Positions 33,529 to 44,575 of a stretch of 64,000 nucleotides of DNA are shown here, in pieces. Location of the stretch: the NCBI RefSeq assembly GCF_030272615.1, contig NC_081414.1, positions 520,618,185-520,682,184 of the forward strand, in the 5' to 3' direction. The DNA comes from Cryptomeria japonica (Eukaryota; Streptophyta; Pinopsida; Cupressales; Cupressaceae). Within the stretch, counting starts at the first letter, position 1. Each line of letters opens with the position of its first letter. Under the pieces are notes generated by a model. That model ran no database searches and was not told the DNA's origin. It was given only the letters and a program-made list of their open reading frames with translations. Made by a program: the position numbers and the translations under genes.

Positions 33529-34292
33529 TGATGTAGGAGCATCCCTAGTTCTTGGAAATCATGCATCGACCAAAAATATTTTCTTTTTAGTTTGTTTCAT
33601 GTTTTGTAGTTCCAGCATTTCTTTATGTGTTTCTTTGCATTTGGTCATCGGATCTTGCGAAGCTATATTTTGTTCGTGGACATGTTCATCTACCTTATCC
33701 TAAGTCCACGGGATGTTTGGATCTTTTTCCAACAAGTCATCATTTCCAGAATTTGAGACAGTTTTCTGGTATGGACCTATTTGCTATTGGTGAATCTTGC
33801 AGATCATTTTCATAGCAAATGGAGCTTCAGTTTGTTTTTTCCAATGTTCCTTGGCTTGTGGTCAACCTTCCCTTAGGTCCGCACTTCATTTTATGTATTT
33901 TTCAAAGGGATCTCTTTGGCAAAGGTTGGCGTTGTTATTTTACACATTACATCTTAGGCTGACATGGAGCATTCTTGATCATATAAAGCAATGTAATTAA
34001 GAATTTGGAAATCAATTATTAGAGCATAGAAGATAAATCTAAAGGTAAGCAAGTCTGAAGTTGGCTTGCATTATTTCTTGAGCCTGGATATTGTAATTAT
34101 GCATGTTTTTAATTAGGCCTGCAAGTCAAATCTTGTGAGCCCGCATGTTACCGACATTTTGTAATTGATTTTCATGATATAATAGAGTCTATTTCTGCAT
34201 TGCCTCCATCGCATTGAGTTGTTTCTATTATGTAACTCTTCTTACATGGTTCGACTGTTCTCTTTGAGGACTTTTCTACCATGACTGCACCA
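33529..34292 (+). repeat. 5' LTR of element G2
   Basis: About 764 bp, TGATGTAGGAGC to ACTGCACCA, matching 39719-40525. The 3' LTR is about 40 bp longer because of small indels. Confidence 0.9.
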
Positions 34293-34294
34293 AC

Positions 34295-34306
34295 TGGTTT
34301 TAGAGC
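34295..34306 (+). other. Primer-binding site of element G2 (degenerate)
   Basis: TGGTTTTAGAGC lies two bases after the LTR. It is the initiator-Met type TGGTATCAGAGC with two substitutions. Confidence 0.7.
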
Positions 34307-34492
34307 GAGTTTCATTTCGTAGATTGTAGTCCTGTAAGATTTTGTTGTAGGGTGGTGGATTGTGGATCTAGCCTGTAGCTACAAAGGACTTGCGTGAAGA
34401 TGGTGCAAAAAGGAAATAGAAATCATGGAGCACATGGAAATGTAGACCCTATTGTGATGGAAATGTGACGTAGTCAAGGTAGGGAGATCCAA

Positions 34493-35250
34493 TGAATGAC
34501 ATCCCCGCCTTGCATCCTATAACACAAAACATCATGCAAGATATTGGCAACCGGTAACACAACATAATATCTAACCGATAAACAGATAAAGAGCAACCTT
34601 ACCAATAGAAGTAACACATGATATAACTAGTAACCAGATAAATCAATCATTACAACCATTTAATAAATTACATATGCCTTCAGTGGCTACATATGCTAGA
34701 CCATAGCCCAAGATTACAAAACAATCGATACAACACAAATCTAAGATCTGCGGATCTTTTGCTCGACAAATAGGCCTCTGGTAATAGTCTGCACTAATAC
34801 GGACCTTAGTCCATCCAAACTTCAGTCCCCCTAGACCAAAATCTCTCGGGAAACTACATCTTCACTCAATCTCTTCCTCCTAACTTTGTCCTCCAAAATG
34901 AATCTCCAAACTTCCCTTTATACCATCTACAAGCGATAATAACTCAATCAGGTCAGCCAAAGACCAAATGATTCATGATGAAACATGTAAACAATAATAT
35001 GTCAGCCCAAATAACTAAGAACATCTTCAAATTCATAAAAATTCATATGGTCCTTCGAACACATCGGACAAGGCCCAAAACAACATCACTCAAAGATCCA
35101 CAAGTTATGAGAACCACCCGCAACCCGATTCATCTTCACTCCATACAGTGCAAAACCAACCGGTAAGAACATACCAATACCGGAGTAATACTAGATATCT
35201 CACCGAGAACAAATCCAAATGCTGGTTTGAACTACTCTGATACTCCTGCA
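34493..35250. mobile_element. Possible solo LTR in the leader/gag of element G2
   Basis: Between the gag leader (reading up to about 34490) and the resumed gag frame (from about 35270) lies 758 bp unrelated to the rest of the element. It starts TGAATGACATCC and ends CTCCTGCA. Its flanks, TCCAA (34488-34492) and TCAAA (35251-35255), match in four of five bases. It has no coding content. A solo LTR is the best guess; orientation is unknown. Confidence 0.4.
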
Positions 35251-35259
35251 TCAAAAATT

Positions 35260-36285
35260 TGAGAGGAATTCCAACTTGATTAGTAGCTATTGAAACAGCC
35301 CAGAGAAGGGGTCGCCATATTGAAGATGTGAGTGATGATGAGGAAGAAGAAGTAGCTAGAGAATAAGGAGCAAATCCACTGGCAAATGATCCAGATGAAG
35401 AAATGTTTATAAGACCATTGTCTAGAGTGAATACCAAACCATATTTAACCCCACCATATTATGATGACAAGTTGGATATAGACGAATTGTGGGATTGGAT
35501 CATGAAAATGGAAAGTATTTTGATTTTGAAGGCACCGCGGAAGATAGAAAGGTGAAAAATGCTTGCAATAAGTTGAAAGGTCATGCATTTCTTTGGTGGG
35601 AGCATTTTCAAGTAGATAGATAGAGAAGAGGTAAAGAGAAGATCAAATCTTAGGAGCGAATGGTTAGTAAGTTGAAATCAAAGTTTATGCCAGCTAATTA
35701 TCAAGTGAACCTATTCCAGAACTTGCAGAACCTGAAGTAGAAGGAATCTAGTGTGAAGGAGTATACTAAAGCGTTCTACAAGTTGAATATCATATCCGGA
35801 CATGCTGATGATGAGATTGAACAAGTTGCTAGACATTTGAATGGGTTGCAAATGTCTATACAAGATGAACTCAGTTTAATAAAGTTCAGAGTGTTGAGGA
35901 ATCTTATCAATATCCCCTAAAAGTAGAGGAGAAGTTAAACAAAAGACATGAGCAGAAGCAAAGTGGTAGAGGAGGAAGATTTCAAGGAGGAAGAAACTAT
36001 TCCAGAGGAAGAGGACCCTATGCAGATCATAACCAAGACAAGGAAGTTAGCAAAGATGGGGATGATAGAAATTTTTACCAGAGAAGAGACCCTGATGGAT
36101 ATCAGAATGAGGGTTATGGAAAAGAAGACAAAAGATAAGATAAGAGAGAGTTTAGAGGAACCTTCTTTAACTGTGAAGGAGAAGGACATCATTATTTTGA
36201 ATGTAGGAGGACAACGAACACTGGAAGAGCAATATTTTTAGAAGAAGACCATATCAGATTAGCTAATAAACTAGAAGATGGAGAA
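35260..36285 (+). pseudogene. gag of element G2
   Basis: Frames contain the acidic segment DVSDDEEEE near 35325, then RVNTKPYLTPPYYDDKLDIDELWDW near 35430, the capsid core (LKGHAFLWWEHFQ near 35575) and MPANYQVNLFQNLQNL near 35690. The motif YTKAFYKLNIISGHADDEIEQVARHLNGLQ is split by stops. A basic Gly/Arg-rich tail (near 35960) follows. A degenerate knuckle (NCEGEGHHYFECR) lies near 36170. A frameshift or stop occurs at least every 150 bases. Confidence 0.78.
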
Positions 36286-36288
36286 TTT

Positions 36289-36894
36289 TTGGTGATGAGG
36301 AGAGCTTTGTGTCACACCAAAGATAATGAAGAGCACTTGCAGAGGAGGAATTTGTTCAAGACCAAATTTAAGGTATCTGGTAAGTGTTGTAAAGTTATAA
36401 TTGATAGTGGTTGTTCAGATAACCTTGTTTTGGAAGAGATGGTAAATAAGTTGAATTTGGAAAGACTAAATCACCCTAAGCCTTATCAGATAACATGGAT
36501 TCAGGATGATCATAAGATACTAGTAAGTGAACAATGTTTGGTGAAATTGAAGATTGGATCTTATAATGATGAAGTTTTGTTTGATATTATGCCTATGGAT
36601 ATTTGTCATATTTTGTTGGGAAGACCTTGGCAGTATGATAGACAAACAATACATGATGGATGGAAGAACATATACACTATTGCTGCAAATGGGATGAGTC
36701 GGACCTTATTTCTCTTGGAGGAGCCTTTGAAGAGTGAAGTTTATACAAGTGCTAAAATTTCTTTGGTGGATGGAAGGAAATTCCTAGATGGGATGAGAAA
36801 TGAGAATGTGTGTTTCGCCTTGGTTCCTATGAAGACTGACAATCCAGAGTATGAAGAAGAAGAACTAGAGGAGACAAAGGAGTTGCTGACATAA
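36289..36894 (+). pseudogene. Aspartic protease of element G2
   Basis: A 201-codon open stretch with CCKVIIDSGCSDNLVLEEM (DSG near 36403) and DICHILLGRPWQYDRQ (near 36600), the same plan as element B. It continues into the acidic connector (EEEELEETKEL) before RT and ends at TAA 36892. Confidence 0.9.
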
Positions 36895-37790
36895 TATGGA
36901 GATGTCATTTAAGATAATGTACTTAATGGATTACTACTTGTGAGAAGTATCAGTCATTGCATGGATTGATCCCCCTAGCTAGTTTGCCTAATAAAGCAGC
37001 ACACTGGATGACACCAATAGAGAATGAGTAACTAAATAGACAAGTGCAGGAATTGTTGAGAAAATGTATGATCAGAGAAAGTTTGAGTCTTTGTGCAATG
37101 CCAATAGTGTTAGCACCTACAAAGAATAGTGAATGGAGGATGTGTACTGATTCCAAAGCAATAAACAAGATCACAGTGAAGTACTGATTTCCCTTGCCTA
37201 GAATGGATGACATAATGGATTGTTTGAGTGGAGCTAGATACTACACAAAGATAGACTTGAAGAGTGGATACCATCATATCAGAATCAAAGAAGGAGATGA
37301 ATGGAAGACAACATTCAAGACAAATGAGGACTGTATGAATGGTTGGTGATGCCTTTTGGATTGACTAATGCACTATGTACTTTCATGAGGTTGATGAATG
37401 AGGTATTAAAGAAATTCTTGGGTAAGTTTGTGATTGTATACTTGGATGAGATCTTGATTTTCAATAAGAAAAAGGAAGAACATATTTTGCATTTGAGACA
37501 AGTTTTGCATAGGTTGAGAGAAGAGAAGTTGTTGATAAACATTAAGAAGTGCAGTTTCATGAAGGAAGAGTTAGTCTATCTAGGATTTGTGATATCTGCG
37601 GATGGATTGAAGATGGACCCTGAGAAGGTAAGAGAAATTGTTGAATGGCCTACACTAGAAAGCATTGGAGAGGTAATATTATTTCATGGATTGGCTAGTT
37701 TCTATCAGAAGTTTATTAGAAATTTTGGTTCACTTTGTAGCCCTATGACATAAGCAATGAGATGAGATAAAAAGGATTTCAAGTGGACAA
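36895..37790 (+). pseudogene. Reverse transcriptase of element G2
   Basis: Blocks in order: WMTPIENE near 37005, RESLSLCAMPIVLAP near 37078, WRMCTDSKAINKIT near 37137, [23 protein letters not shown] near 37250, [13 protein letters not shown] near 37350 and YLDEILIF near 37440. YLDD is changed to YLDE. Stops near 36910, 37030, 37185 and a frameshift near 37325 break the frame; 37343-37753 is open. Confidence 0.9.
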
Positions 37791-38215
37791 TTAGAGCAAG
37801 TAAGAGCTTTTAATTGTTGAAGTAGAAGGTGATAGAGCAACCTGTGTTGGCTTTAGCGGATTTTAACAAAGTATTTCAAGTGGATTGTGATGCAAGTGGG
37901 AATGCAATTAGAGCAGTGTTAAGTTAGGAAGGAAGACCGATAGCTTATTTGAGTGAGAAGTTGAATGATGCAAGGAGGAGATATTCAGTGTATGATTAGG
38001 AATTTTATACCATAGTTCAAGCATTGAAGAAATGGAGACACTATTTTTTGCCTAAGAAGTTTGTGTTGTATACCAACCATCAAGCTTTGCAATGTTTGAA
38101 TAGTCAGAGTAAGTTGAATAGCAATGGGTTCTTGTAGAGTTATACCTTTATGTTGAAACATAGAAGTGGAAAGTCAAATAGAGTTGTTGATTCTTTGAGT
38201 AGAAGAAGGAACTTG
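37791..38215 (+). pseudogene. RNase H of element G2
   Basis: FQVDCDASGNAIRAVLS near 37880 keeps the first Asp. A stop precedes EGRPIAYLSEKLNDARRRYS near 37930. FYTIVQALKKWRHYFLPKKF near 38000, TNHQALQCL near 38075 and NRVVDSLSRR near 38170 complete the domain. Three or more stops interrupt it. Confidence 0.88.
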
Positions 38216-39460
38216 CTGACAAAGATGAGAGTGGAGGTATTAGGTTTTGAGGAATTGAAGAACTTGTATGAGGAAGACCCAGATTTTGCAGAACCTTGGA
38301 AAACTTGTAAGGAACTAGTTATGGTGGATAGAAGTAAGTGGTTGGACTATTTCATTCAAGATGAGATGTTGCTTAAAGGAGTTCAGTTGTGTATACCTAG
38401 GAATTCTATGAGGGAGAGTCTGATAAAAGAGAAGCATAGTGGAGGATTAGATGGACACTTTGGTGTTGATAAGTTAGTGGCATTGATTAGTGAGAATTAA
38501 TTTTGGCCTCAGATTCAAAAGGATGACAAGAAATTTGTGCAAAGTTTTAGAATTTAACAACTTGTAAAAGGTAGTAGTCAGAAGGTTGGATTGTATAAAC
38601 CTTTGACAGTTCCAGAGAGACCTTTGGAGGACATAAGCATGGATTTTATACTTGGCTTTCCTAAGACACAAAGAGGAAATGATTCTATATTTGTGGTGGT
38701 GGATAGATTATCAAAGATGGCACATTTCATACCCTGTAAGAAGACAACAGATGTAGTACATATAGCTAACCTATTTTTCAAGGAGGTGGTGAGATTGCAT
38801 GGATTACCTAAGAGCATAGTTTCAGACAGAGACACTAAGTTGTTGGATATTTTTGGAGAAAACTTTGGAAGAAGATGAAGAAAAATTTGAAGTTCAGTTC
38901 TACTTTTCACCCACAGATTGATGGATAGACAAAAGTAGTGAATAGGAGTTTTGGAAATTTATTGAGGTGTTTAGTTGGAGACAAAATCGGAAGTTGGGAC
39001 TTGTTTCTTGCACAAGAAGAATTTGTCAATAATAATTCAGTGAACAAGAGTAATAGAAGAACACTTTTTGAGATTGTTACCAGAGCACAACCTACAAGTA
39101 TATCAGAGATGAGAAACATCGGTAATCAAGATAAAAGGAGTGCAGAAGTAGAAGAATTTGCATAGCATATGAAGACAATACATACTCAAGTCAAACAACA
39201 TTTGGAAGACATGAACGAGTATAAGGAGAAAGCAAATGAGAAGAGGAGACATAAGGAATTTGAAGAGGGAGATGTAGTAATGGTATATCTGAGATAAGAG
39301 AGATTTCCAGTTGGACCCTATAATAAGTTGTAGATGAGGAAGTTTGGACTTTATAAGATGTTGAGGAAATTCAGTTTTGAAAATGCATATGAAGTGGAGT
39401 TACCGAATAGTTAGGGTATTTCACCTATATTCAACATTCCAGATCTACATCAATACCATG
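38216..39460 (+). pseudogene. Integrase of element G2
   Basis: The zinc domain starts with IKEKHSGGLDGHFGVDK near 38425, but its CxxC pair is lost (QSFRI-stop-QLV near 38545). The core has [12 protein letters not shown] (38637), IVSDRDTKL (38815) and a frameshifted third block near 38920. NNNSVNKSNRRTLFEIV near 39025 and the C-terminal GPY/F-like stretch near 39310-39440 follow. Stops are frequent after 38875. Confidence 0.87.
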
Positions 39461-39687
39461 AGGTAGAAATTAGTGAGGACGGTAGAGCAGACTTGGAGAA
39501 GCAGATACCCTGTGGGGAGCCGGACCAGATTGAAGTAATTTTGGATAGAAGGATTGGGTGTAGTACCCGAAGTAACCAGTACAAAGAGTATCTTGTGAAC
39601 TGGAGAGGGAAACTAGTTGAAGATTCATCATGGATTTCTCAGGCAGAGGTAGACCGTCTTGGTTTTCCTCTAACCCCAACAAAGTGA
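39461..39687 (+). pseudogene. Chromodomain of element G2
   Basis: EVILDRRIGCSTRSNQYKEY, then LVNWRGKLVEDSSWI and a final AEVDRLG helix, form a chromodomain that ends at TGA 39685. The AAAGTGAGGGA just after it (39680-39690) may act as the polypurine tract, although the LTR seems to start about 30 bp later at 39719. Confidence 0.87.
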
Positions 39688-39718
39688 GGGACTCACTTTT
39701 TCAACAACCTCAAATGTC

Positions 39719-40525
39719 TGATGCGGGAGCATCCCTTGTTCTTGGAAATCTCGCATCAACAAAAAATGTTTTATTTTTAGTTTGTTTCTTGTTTTGAAGT
39801 TCCAACATTTATTTCTGTGTTTCTTTGCATTTTCTCACCGGATCTTGTGGAGCTGGATTTTGTTCATGGGCATGATCATCTACCTTATTTTAAGTCTATA
39901 GAATGTTTGGATCTTTTTTCGGCAAGTTATCACTTCTAGAAGCTGAGAAGGTTTTATGGCTTGGAGCACTAGAAATGCTTGGACCTATTTGCTATTGGCA
40001 AATCTTGTGGATCATTTTCGTAGCTTGTGAAGCTTCATTTTGTTGTTTCCAACATTCCTTGGATTTTCGTCGACCTTCCCTTAGGTCTGCACTTCATTCT
40101 ATGGATTTTATGGAGGGATCTCTTTGGTGGAGGTTGACCTTGTTGTTTTACACATTACATCTTGTTTATCGGCATTTGTTTCATCTTGGGCTGATGCGGA
40201 TCATTCATGATCATATAAAGCAATATAATCAAGCATTTGGAAATTAGTCATTAGAAGATAGAAGATAAATCTTAAGGTTAGGAGGTCCGAAGTTGGCTCG
40301 CATTCTTTCTTGAGCCTCAATATTGTAATTGTGTATGTTTGTAATCAGACCTGTGAGCTGAATCTTGTGAGCCCACATGTTGTCGACAATTTGTAATTGA
40401 TTTTCATAATATAATATAGTCTGTTTTTGCATTGCCTCCATCACATTAAGTTGTTTCTATTATGTAACTCTTGTTGCATTGTCTGGACTATTCTCTTTTG
40501 GAACTTTTCTATCATGATTGCACCA
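39719..40525 (+). repeat. 3' LTR of element G2
   Basis: TGATGCGGGAGC to GATTGCACCA; matches 33529-34292. It is followed by AGGAT and the rest of the C1 LTR. Confidence 0.9.
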
Positions 40526-41725
40526 AGGATATATTGATGGGTCCCACCATCCACTATGTTGTTGAGTAAGAAATGAATGTTAGATGGAAACATCTTTGCT
40601 AATTGATCCATGTAATTGAAAGGGGATGCCTATCAATGCATATTCTTGAGCAAAGAAGGAAAGAATCATCTAATATGGATGGTTGCAAATCTGAAATAAG
40701 AAAGAAAAGAAAAATAAAAAGAAATCTTTATTAGCTGGAACTCCAAAAAAAATTGGAGGGAAAGCCCTTGGGGTAGGCAGTCTTTGGAGGGAAAGCTTAA
40801 CTAAAGAATTTTTAAAGTTCTCTTTGGAGGGAAAGTCTAGCTGAAGATTTTTTTTTAATATCTTTTGGAGGGAAAGCTCTGTGTGCGAAGATTACCAAGA
40901 AATGGAGTTAGTGAAAAGTGTAATGTGTGGGATGTAGTTAGAGTGTTACAAGTGTGCAAGGTAGTAGAAAGAAAAGAATAAAGAACTAAAAAAAGGATAT
41001 TGGGTGCAGAGAAGCAACTTTAGCATGTGAGAAAAACGCAGTAACAAACAGGTGCACAACTTGAGAACCCTACAAGACATTGAAGAAAATGTGTTATTGT
41101 GCAAAGAGTTGAATTAGAGGGAGTGTGTGTGCTATAATAGAGAAGTGCAAAAAATAAAACAGTAAAGAAAAGAAGAGAGTAGAGAGCTAAGGCAGATAAC
41201 ACAAGGAAATACACACAAAGTGGAATAGAGAAAGAAGACAAAGGTTACAGAGTAGAGATTGATAGAAAAGATTGGTGAACAAAGGATGGAGATTGTGAGC
41301 AAAGAAGAGTCAAGACAATCTCAGATGCAGAAAACAAATTGTGAGGTATAAAATTTCATTAGTAACAAGTTGCATAACTGTAATTTAATATTTACTTATT
41401 GTATGTTGTCTGAGTGGGTGCTCAAATAGGGGGTTGGTGATCCTTTGGATTGGTTTCCATTAATATGTAATCAAACTTTTACTTGTGAGGTTGCATTAGA
41501 GAAGTAGACTTTAGCAACATTTCTCACCGAGATTTTTCCCATCATGAGTTTTCTTTGTATATCTTGAGTTATGTGTTTTCCTTTTGTGTGTGTGAATGTG
41601 TTTAATATCGCTCCTTATAGTTCATTGCTTACTGTTATTAAAACTTTGGTTATTTTAAAAAATTTAAATTTTTGTTACCACTAATTCACCCCCCCCCCTC
41701 TCAGTGGTCCATTTGTGTTCCTTCA

Positions 41726-43238
41726 TCTCCTACCAAATCCATAGGTGCCATCTGTTCAAATGACAAGGATCTCCCTCAAGAATTTAAGCTAGAAACAAGG
41801 GGCCAAGCTCTAATACCAATTGTTGAACAGTTTGGAATACTGAGAGGGGGAGGGTGAATCGGTATTCCCGTTTACAAACTGAACTTCTGAAAAATTATTT
41901 TATTCTCAATTAATCATAGCACAAAAGTAATGTATGCAACATAATTGAAATTCAAGAGATACATAATCATAAGAGAGACACCAGATATTTATATGTGAAA
42001 AACCCAAATGGGAAAAACCATGGAGAGGGTTAACTCTCAAGATAATATAACTAGTTATAAGATATTAGAAGGCTCACTACTAGAGGACTCGCTGCTTAGG
42101 TTACAATGACTTATTGTCGAAAGGCTCACTGCCAAGGGATAGAAAAGATGAAATGAGAGAATTGTATCTACATATGCATGGGTTCAATTCCTCATAAGCT
42201 TAGAGATCTAAACAACTTCTTGCAAAAAATCCGATCAAGAATCTCTGCAACTCTGTTGCAATCCACCTACTCCAACCCATTGTCGCACCAATTTTTCCTT
42301 TCTTCTTCACACACACATAACATACTTGACAACCACAACACACAAACACACTCACTCATTATATTGAGCAAATGATAACATATGTGTGTCTGCGTCTGTG
42401 TGTGTGTCAGTAGGTATATACACCAAGTCGACCTCAAGAATGCTTTCCCCAAGAATATTTCTCCATCAAAATTATACATTATTTCTTTCTTTCAAGATTC
42501 TTCCAATGGTCAAATAAAACATTACAATCACCGGAGCATTAACAAGAAACAAAAACATTCAAGGTTGGCTAGACCTAAAATGATCATATCCTTGGTCTTC
42601 CACAAACATGATTCAGAAGCACAAAAACATGATCCAACTTGACACAAAGAAGTTAAGGTGATGAACAACATATTGCCAAAAAATCAACATCAAACAAAAA
42701 ATACAGAGGAATGTGAAACACTACAAACACTATAAAAATACCATCATCACTAAATACACTTTTGGAGTACAACTTTTGGAGCACCAAAACTTCAGCAGAA
42801 CAATCTTAAGCTATGTCCACCATCATACCAAGATTGTATTACCATATCTGCAATGAGAGAAAAAATGTAGAGCTCTGCAACCCTAAGATTTGTCAACTGT
42901 ATGTTGTCAATTGTCATCTCCACAACTACACATACATCTAAAGTACAAATTCAATTGCCACAACCAATTCCAAAACCTTGTCAACCTGAAAAACATATCC
43001 CCATACTACCAATATTCTGGAACAACATCCTTCTAGAAATCGCATCTGCAATAATTGTAACACATCTGCAACAATTGTCTTTGCAACATTACCTACCTAA
43101 CATAACAACAAGGTTCTTCCTCTTCATACATACATACCTATCTTCCATTGTTATGCATCACCTTCACTCTTACTATATTCAAACCTATCCAGATCACCAA
43201 GTTTGACATCAATGTCAACCAAACATACATTTCTAACA
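41726..43238 (-). mobile_element. Element C2: copia LTR and leader remnant
   Basis: On the minus strand an LTR (43238-41821; TGTTAGAAATG to CTGTTCAACA) is followed by a primer site at 41818-41807 (TGGTATTAGAGC, one mismatch to the initiator-Met type) and about 80 bp of leader, then cut at 41725 by element C1. The AATACTGAGAGGGGGAGGGTGAATC block near 41838 is typical of the end of SIRE-like copia LTRs. Short CA/TG-rich microsatellite stretches occur near 42310-42410. Confidence 0.75.
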
Positions 43239-43800
43239 AGATTTAAACAACGACTCGATCTATGAGTAGCTATCCCAAATTAATAATACCCTAAAATTCT
43301 ATATGACTTCTTACTTGGTATATGTTGCTGCATTTATGAGACATTTCCTAGGTCTTACCATGGAGGGAGATAGAAGTATTGTCCCTATTTATAAGTATTA
43401 CCCTCAGTTGACTCATTGGTAACGAAACTAGGACAATAAGTACAAATGTAAGAATACAGTTTTGATGTGCACTTGTGATAAAAAAAAGATCTTGAATTGA
43501 CAGGACAGGGGTGTTGTATGCCCTATTCTAAGGAACTATGATGAGCTATAAATTGGAGGTCCATTCTCTGACATTGTCTCAGCACTATCATAGAAGTCTG
43601 GAGCAAAAGAAAGAGGGCTAGGTCCAAATTATAAGAGAAGACATGTACCAATTTGTTGAGATCTTCCACAAATTGTTTGCTTTGACAAAAACCTCTAATT
43701 GTACCTACAATTTAAAAAATGGTTGTGTTGTGGCTATACAAGGGTTTTCCTTAGTCAAACCCCTTGTTTTGGTGACTTCCACTTCCACAGGTAGCCAATA
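43239..43800 (+). pseudogene. Eroded coding exon of unknown family
   Basis: One plus-strand frame reads protein-like for about 170 codons with about ten stops: INNTLKFYMTSYLVYVAAFM (from 43279), then FLGLTMEGDRSIVPIYKYYPQLTHW (43348-43422), QDRGVVCPILRNYDEL (near 43501) and RGLGPNYKRRHVPIC (near 43615). Stops often stand where Trp or Gln codons would fit. It starts at the edge of copia LTR C2. I do not recognise the family. The FYMTSYLVYVAA and YYPQL words suggest the same kind of large additional retroelement protein as at 12175-13707, but this is only a suspicion. Confidence 0.5.
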
Positions 43801-44560
43801 TTGTAACTAAAAATGTGTGAGTGCTCTTGAATCTTACGTGTTTGTACGATTGTTATGAGCTAATGCAAAATACCCTATGTGTTTGAGCAAATCCTAAATG
43901 ATTTTAATGAGAATGCTTTAAATCACAATTGTAATGCAAATATAAAGAAATAATATAAATTTGAAAGCTAATGTGATGTAGATTTGAAGCTTAATTTAGA
44001 TACATGAAAATAACATCAAGTCATACCAAATCCTAAGGAAAAGCTACAAGCCAATCAATAGTCGGCGATTCCCTTATTATTCCTCAATATCTCCTAAAGC
44101 TTCCATTATTGATGAAGATATTGATAAAAGGCTGACTTAGAATTGATGAAATTTGACACCAAGTGGGATTCGAATACGGTAAGAATGCCTTAATATTATC
44201 CCCAAATTTGGGAAAAAAAGTGCGGGTCCATTTCGATTTTGTAGGGATGTGGGGTAGCATAATTATAATGCTAAATCCAGCTCGATGGCTCAAACCAAGA
44301 TGTGTAGATATGTGAAATATATCTTGAATATTGAAATTAGGGTAAGATTAGGATTAAACAAAAAGAGGTACACCTAGGATCAAGGGCCCAATTTTATGAT
44401 TTGTAAATTTATGAAAGATGGCTGAGGTTTAATTAAATTAATAATTAAATGTGTAAAGAAATCCTATAATGCAAAATGCAATGGGACACACTAAGATGGG
44501 TGCTAAACTAAGCATGGAATTGAACGACCTAATTAAGGGTGTAAAATTTACAATGCTACA
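43801..44560 (-). repeat. 3' LTR of element G3 (outer limit unresolved)
   Basis: On the minus strand the LTR begins TGTAGCATTG at 44560, right after the polypurine tract, and continues with TTTTACACCC and an AATTAATTTAATTAA segment near 44430-44460. Its far end was not located. The plus-strand coding-like block at 43239-43800 is probably outside it. No gene was seen in this stretch. Confidence 0.5.
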
Positions 44561-44575
44561 TTTAGCCCCCACTTT
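44561..44575 (-). other. Polypurine tract of element G3
   Basis: The minus strand reads AAAGTGGGGGCTAAA directly before the LTR start TGTAGC. It matches the Tat-type tracts of X1 and X2. Confidence 0.7.

Larger units (their letters stand above)
33529..40525 (+). mobile_element. Element G2: second chromovirus (Ty3/gypsy), nested in the C1 3' LTR
   Basis: LTRs (33529-34292, 39719-40525) start TGATGYRGGAGCATCCC and end TGCACCA. The flanking duplication is GGGAT (33524-33528) and AGGAT (40526-40530), and the 5' LTR of C1 shows the empty site AAGGATATATTG. The internal region has gag, protease, RT, RNase H, integrase and chromodomain in order. It differs in sequence and LTR from element B, so it is a separate chromovirus family. 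All genes are broken. Confidence 0.9.
19730..41725 (+). mobile_element. Element C1: Ty1/copia (SIRE-like) retrotransposon with three nested insertions
   Basis: Plus-strand order: LTR (19730-21458), primer site, gag, protease, GAG-pre-integrase, integrase, RT, RNase H, polypurine tract and LTR (32851-41725). This is the copia order. Insertions split gag (21877-26468), the region after protease (28604-29696) and the 3' LTR (33529-40525). Without them the element would be about 9 kb. The 5' LTR lacks about its first 280 bp relative to the 3' LTR. Stops and lost catalytic residues show it is inactive. Confidence 0.88.
32851..41725 (+). repeat. 3' LTR of element C1, split by chromovirus G2
   Basis: It starts TATTGGCATTACA (a mutated TGTTGG) after the polypurine tract and ends ...GTGTTCCTTCA at 41725. 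The LTR parts are 32851-33528 and 40526-41725. Inside 33014-33425, three imperfect units with CTACCAAGGTAG and ACGAAATCGCAACAAG mark subrepeats. The last 30 bases, with a C-run and CTCTCAGTGGTCC, match the 5' LTR end at 21427-21458. Confidence 0.87.

Noticed and set aside
33323-34000. Open frames in the G2 and C1 LTRs on both strands
   Set aside because: They lie wholly in LTR sequence, and the paired LTR does not keep them open.
41672-41857. Short open frame crossing the C1/C2 junction
   Set aside because: It spans a repeat boundary and is explained by the LTR end and the C2 leader.
42178-43206. Open frames inside the C2 LTR
   Set aside because: They are antisense to the LTR, short and without protein character; CA/TG-rich stretches create them.
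43768-43795. Second tRNA-Arg-like primer-binding site (GGTGACTTCCACTTCC) on the plus strand
   Set aside because: Only partial match to the expected site and no LTR end next to it; it falls inside the eroded coding block.
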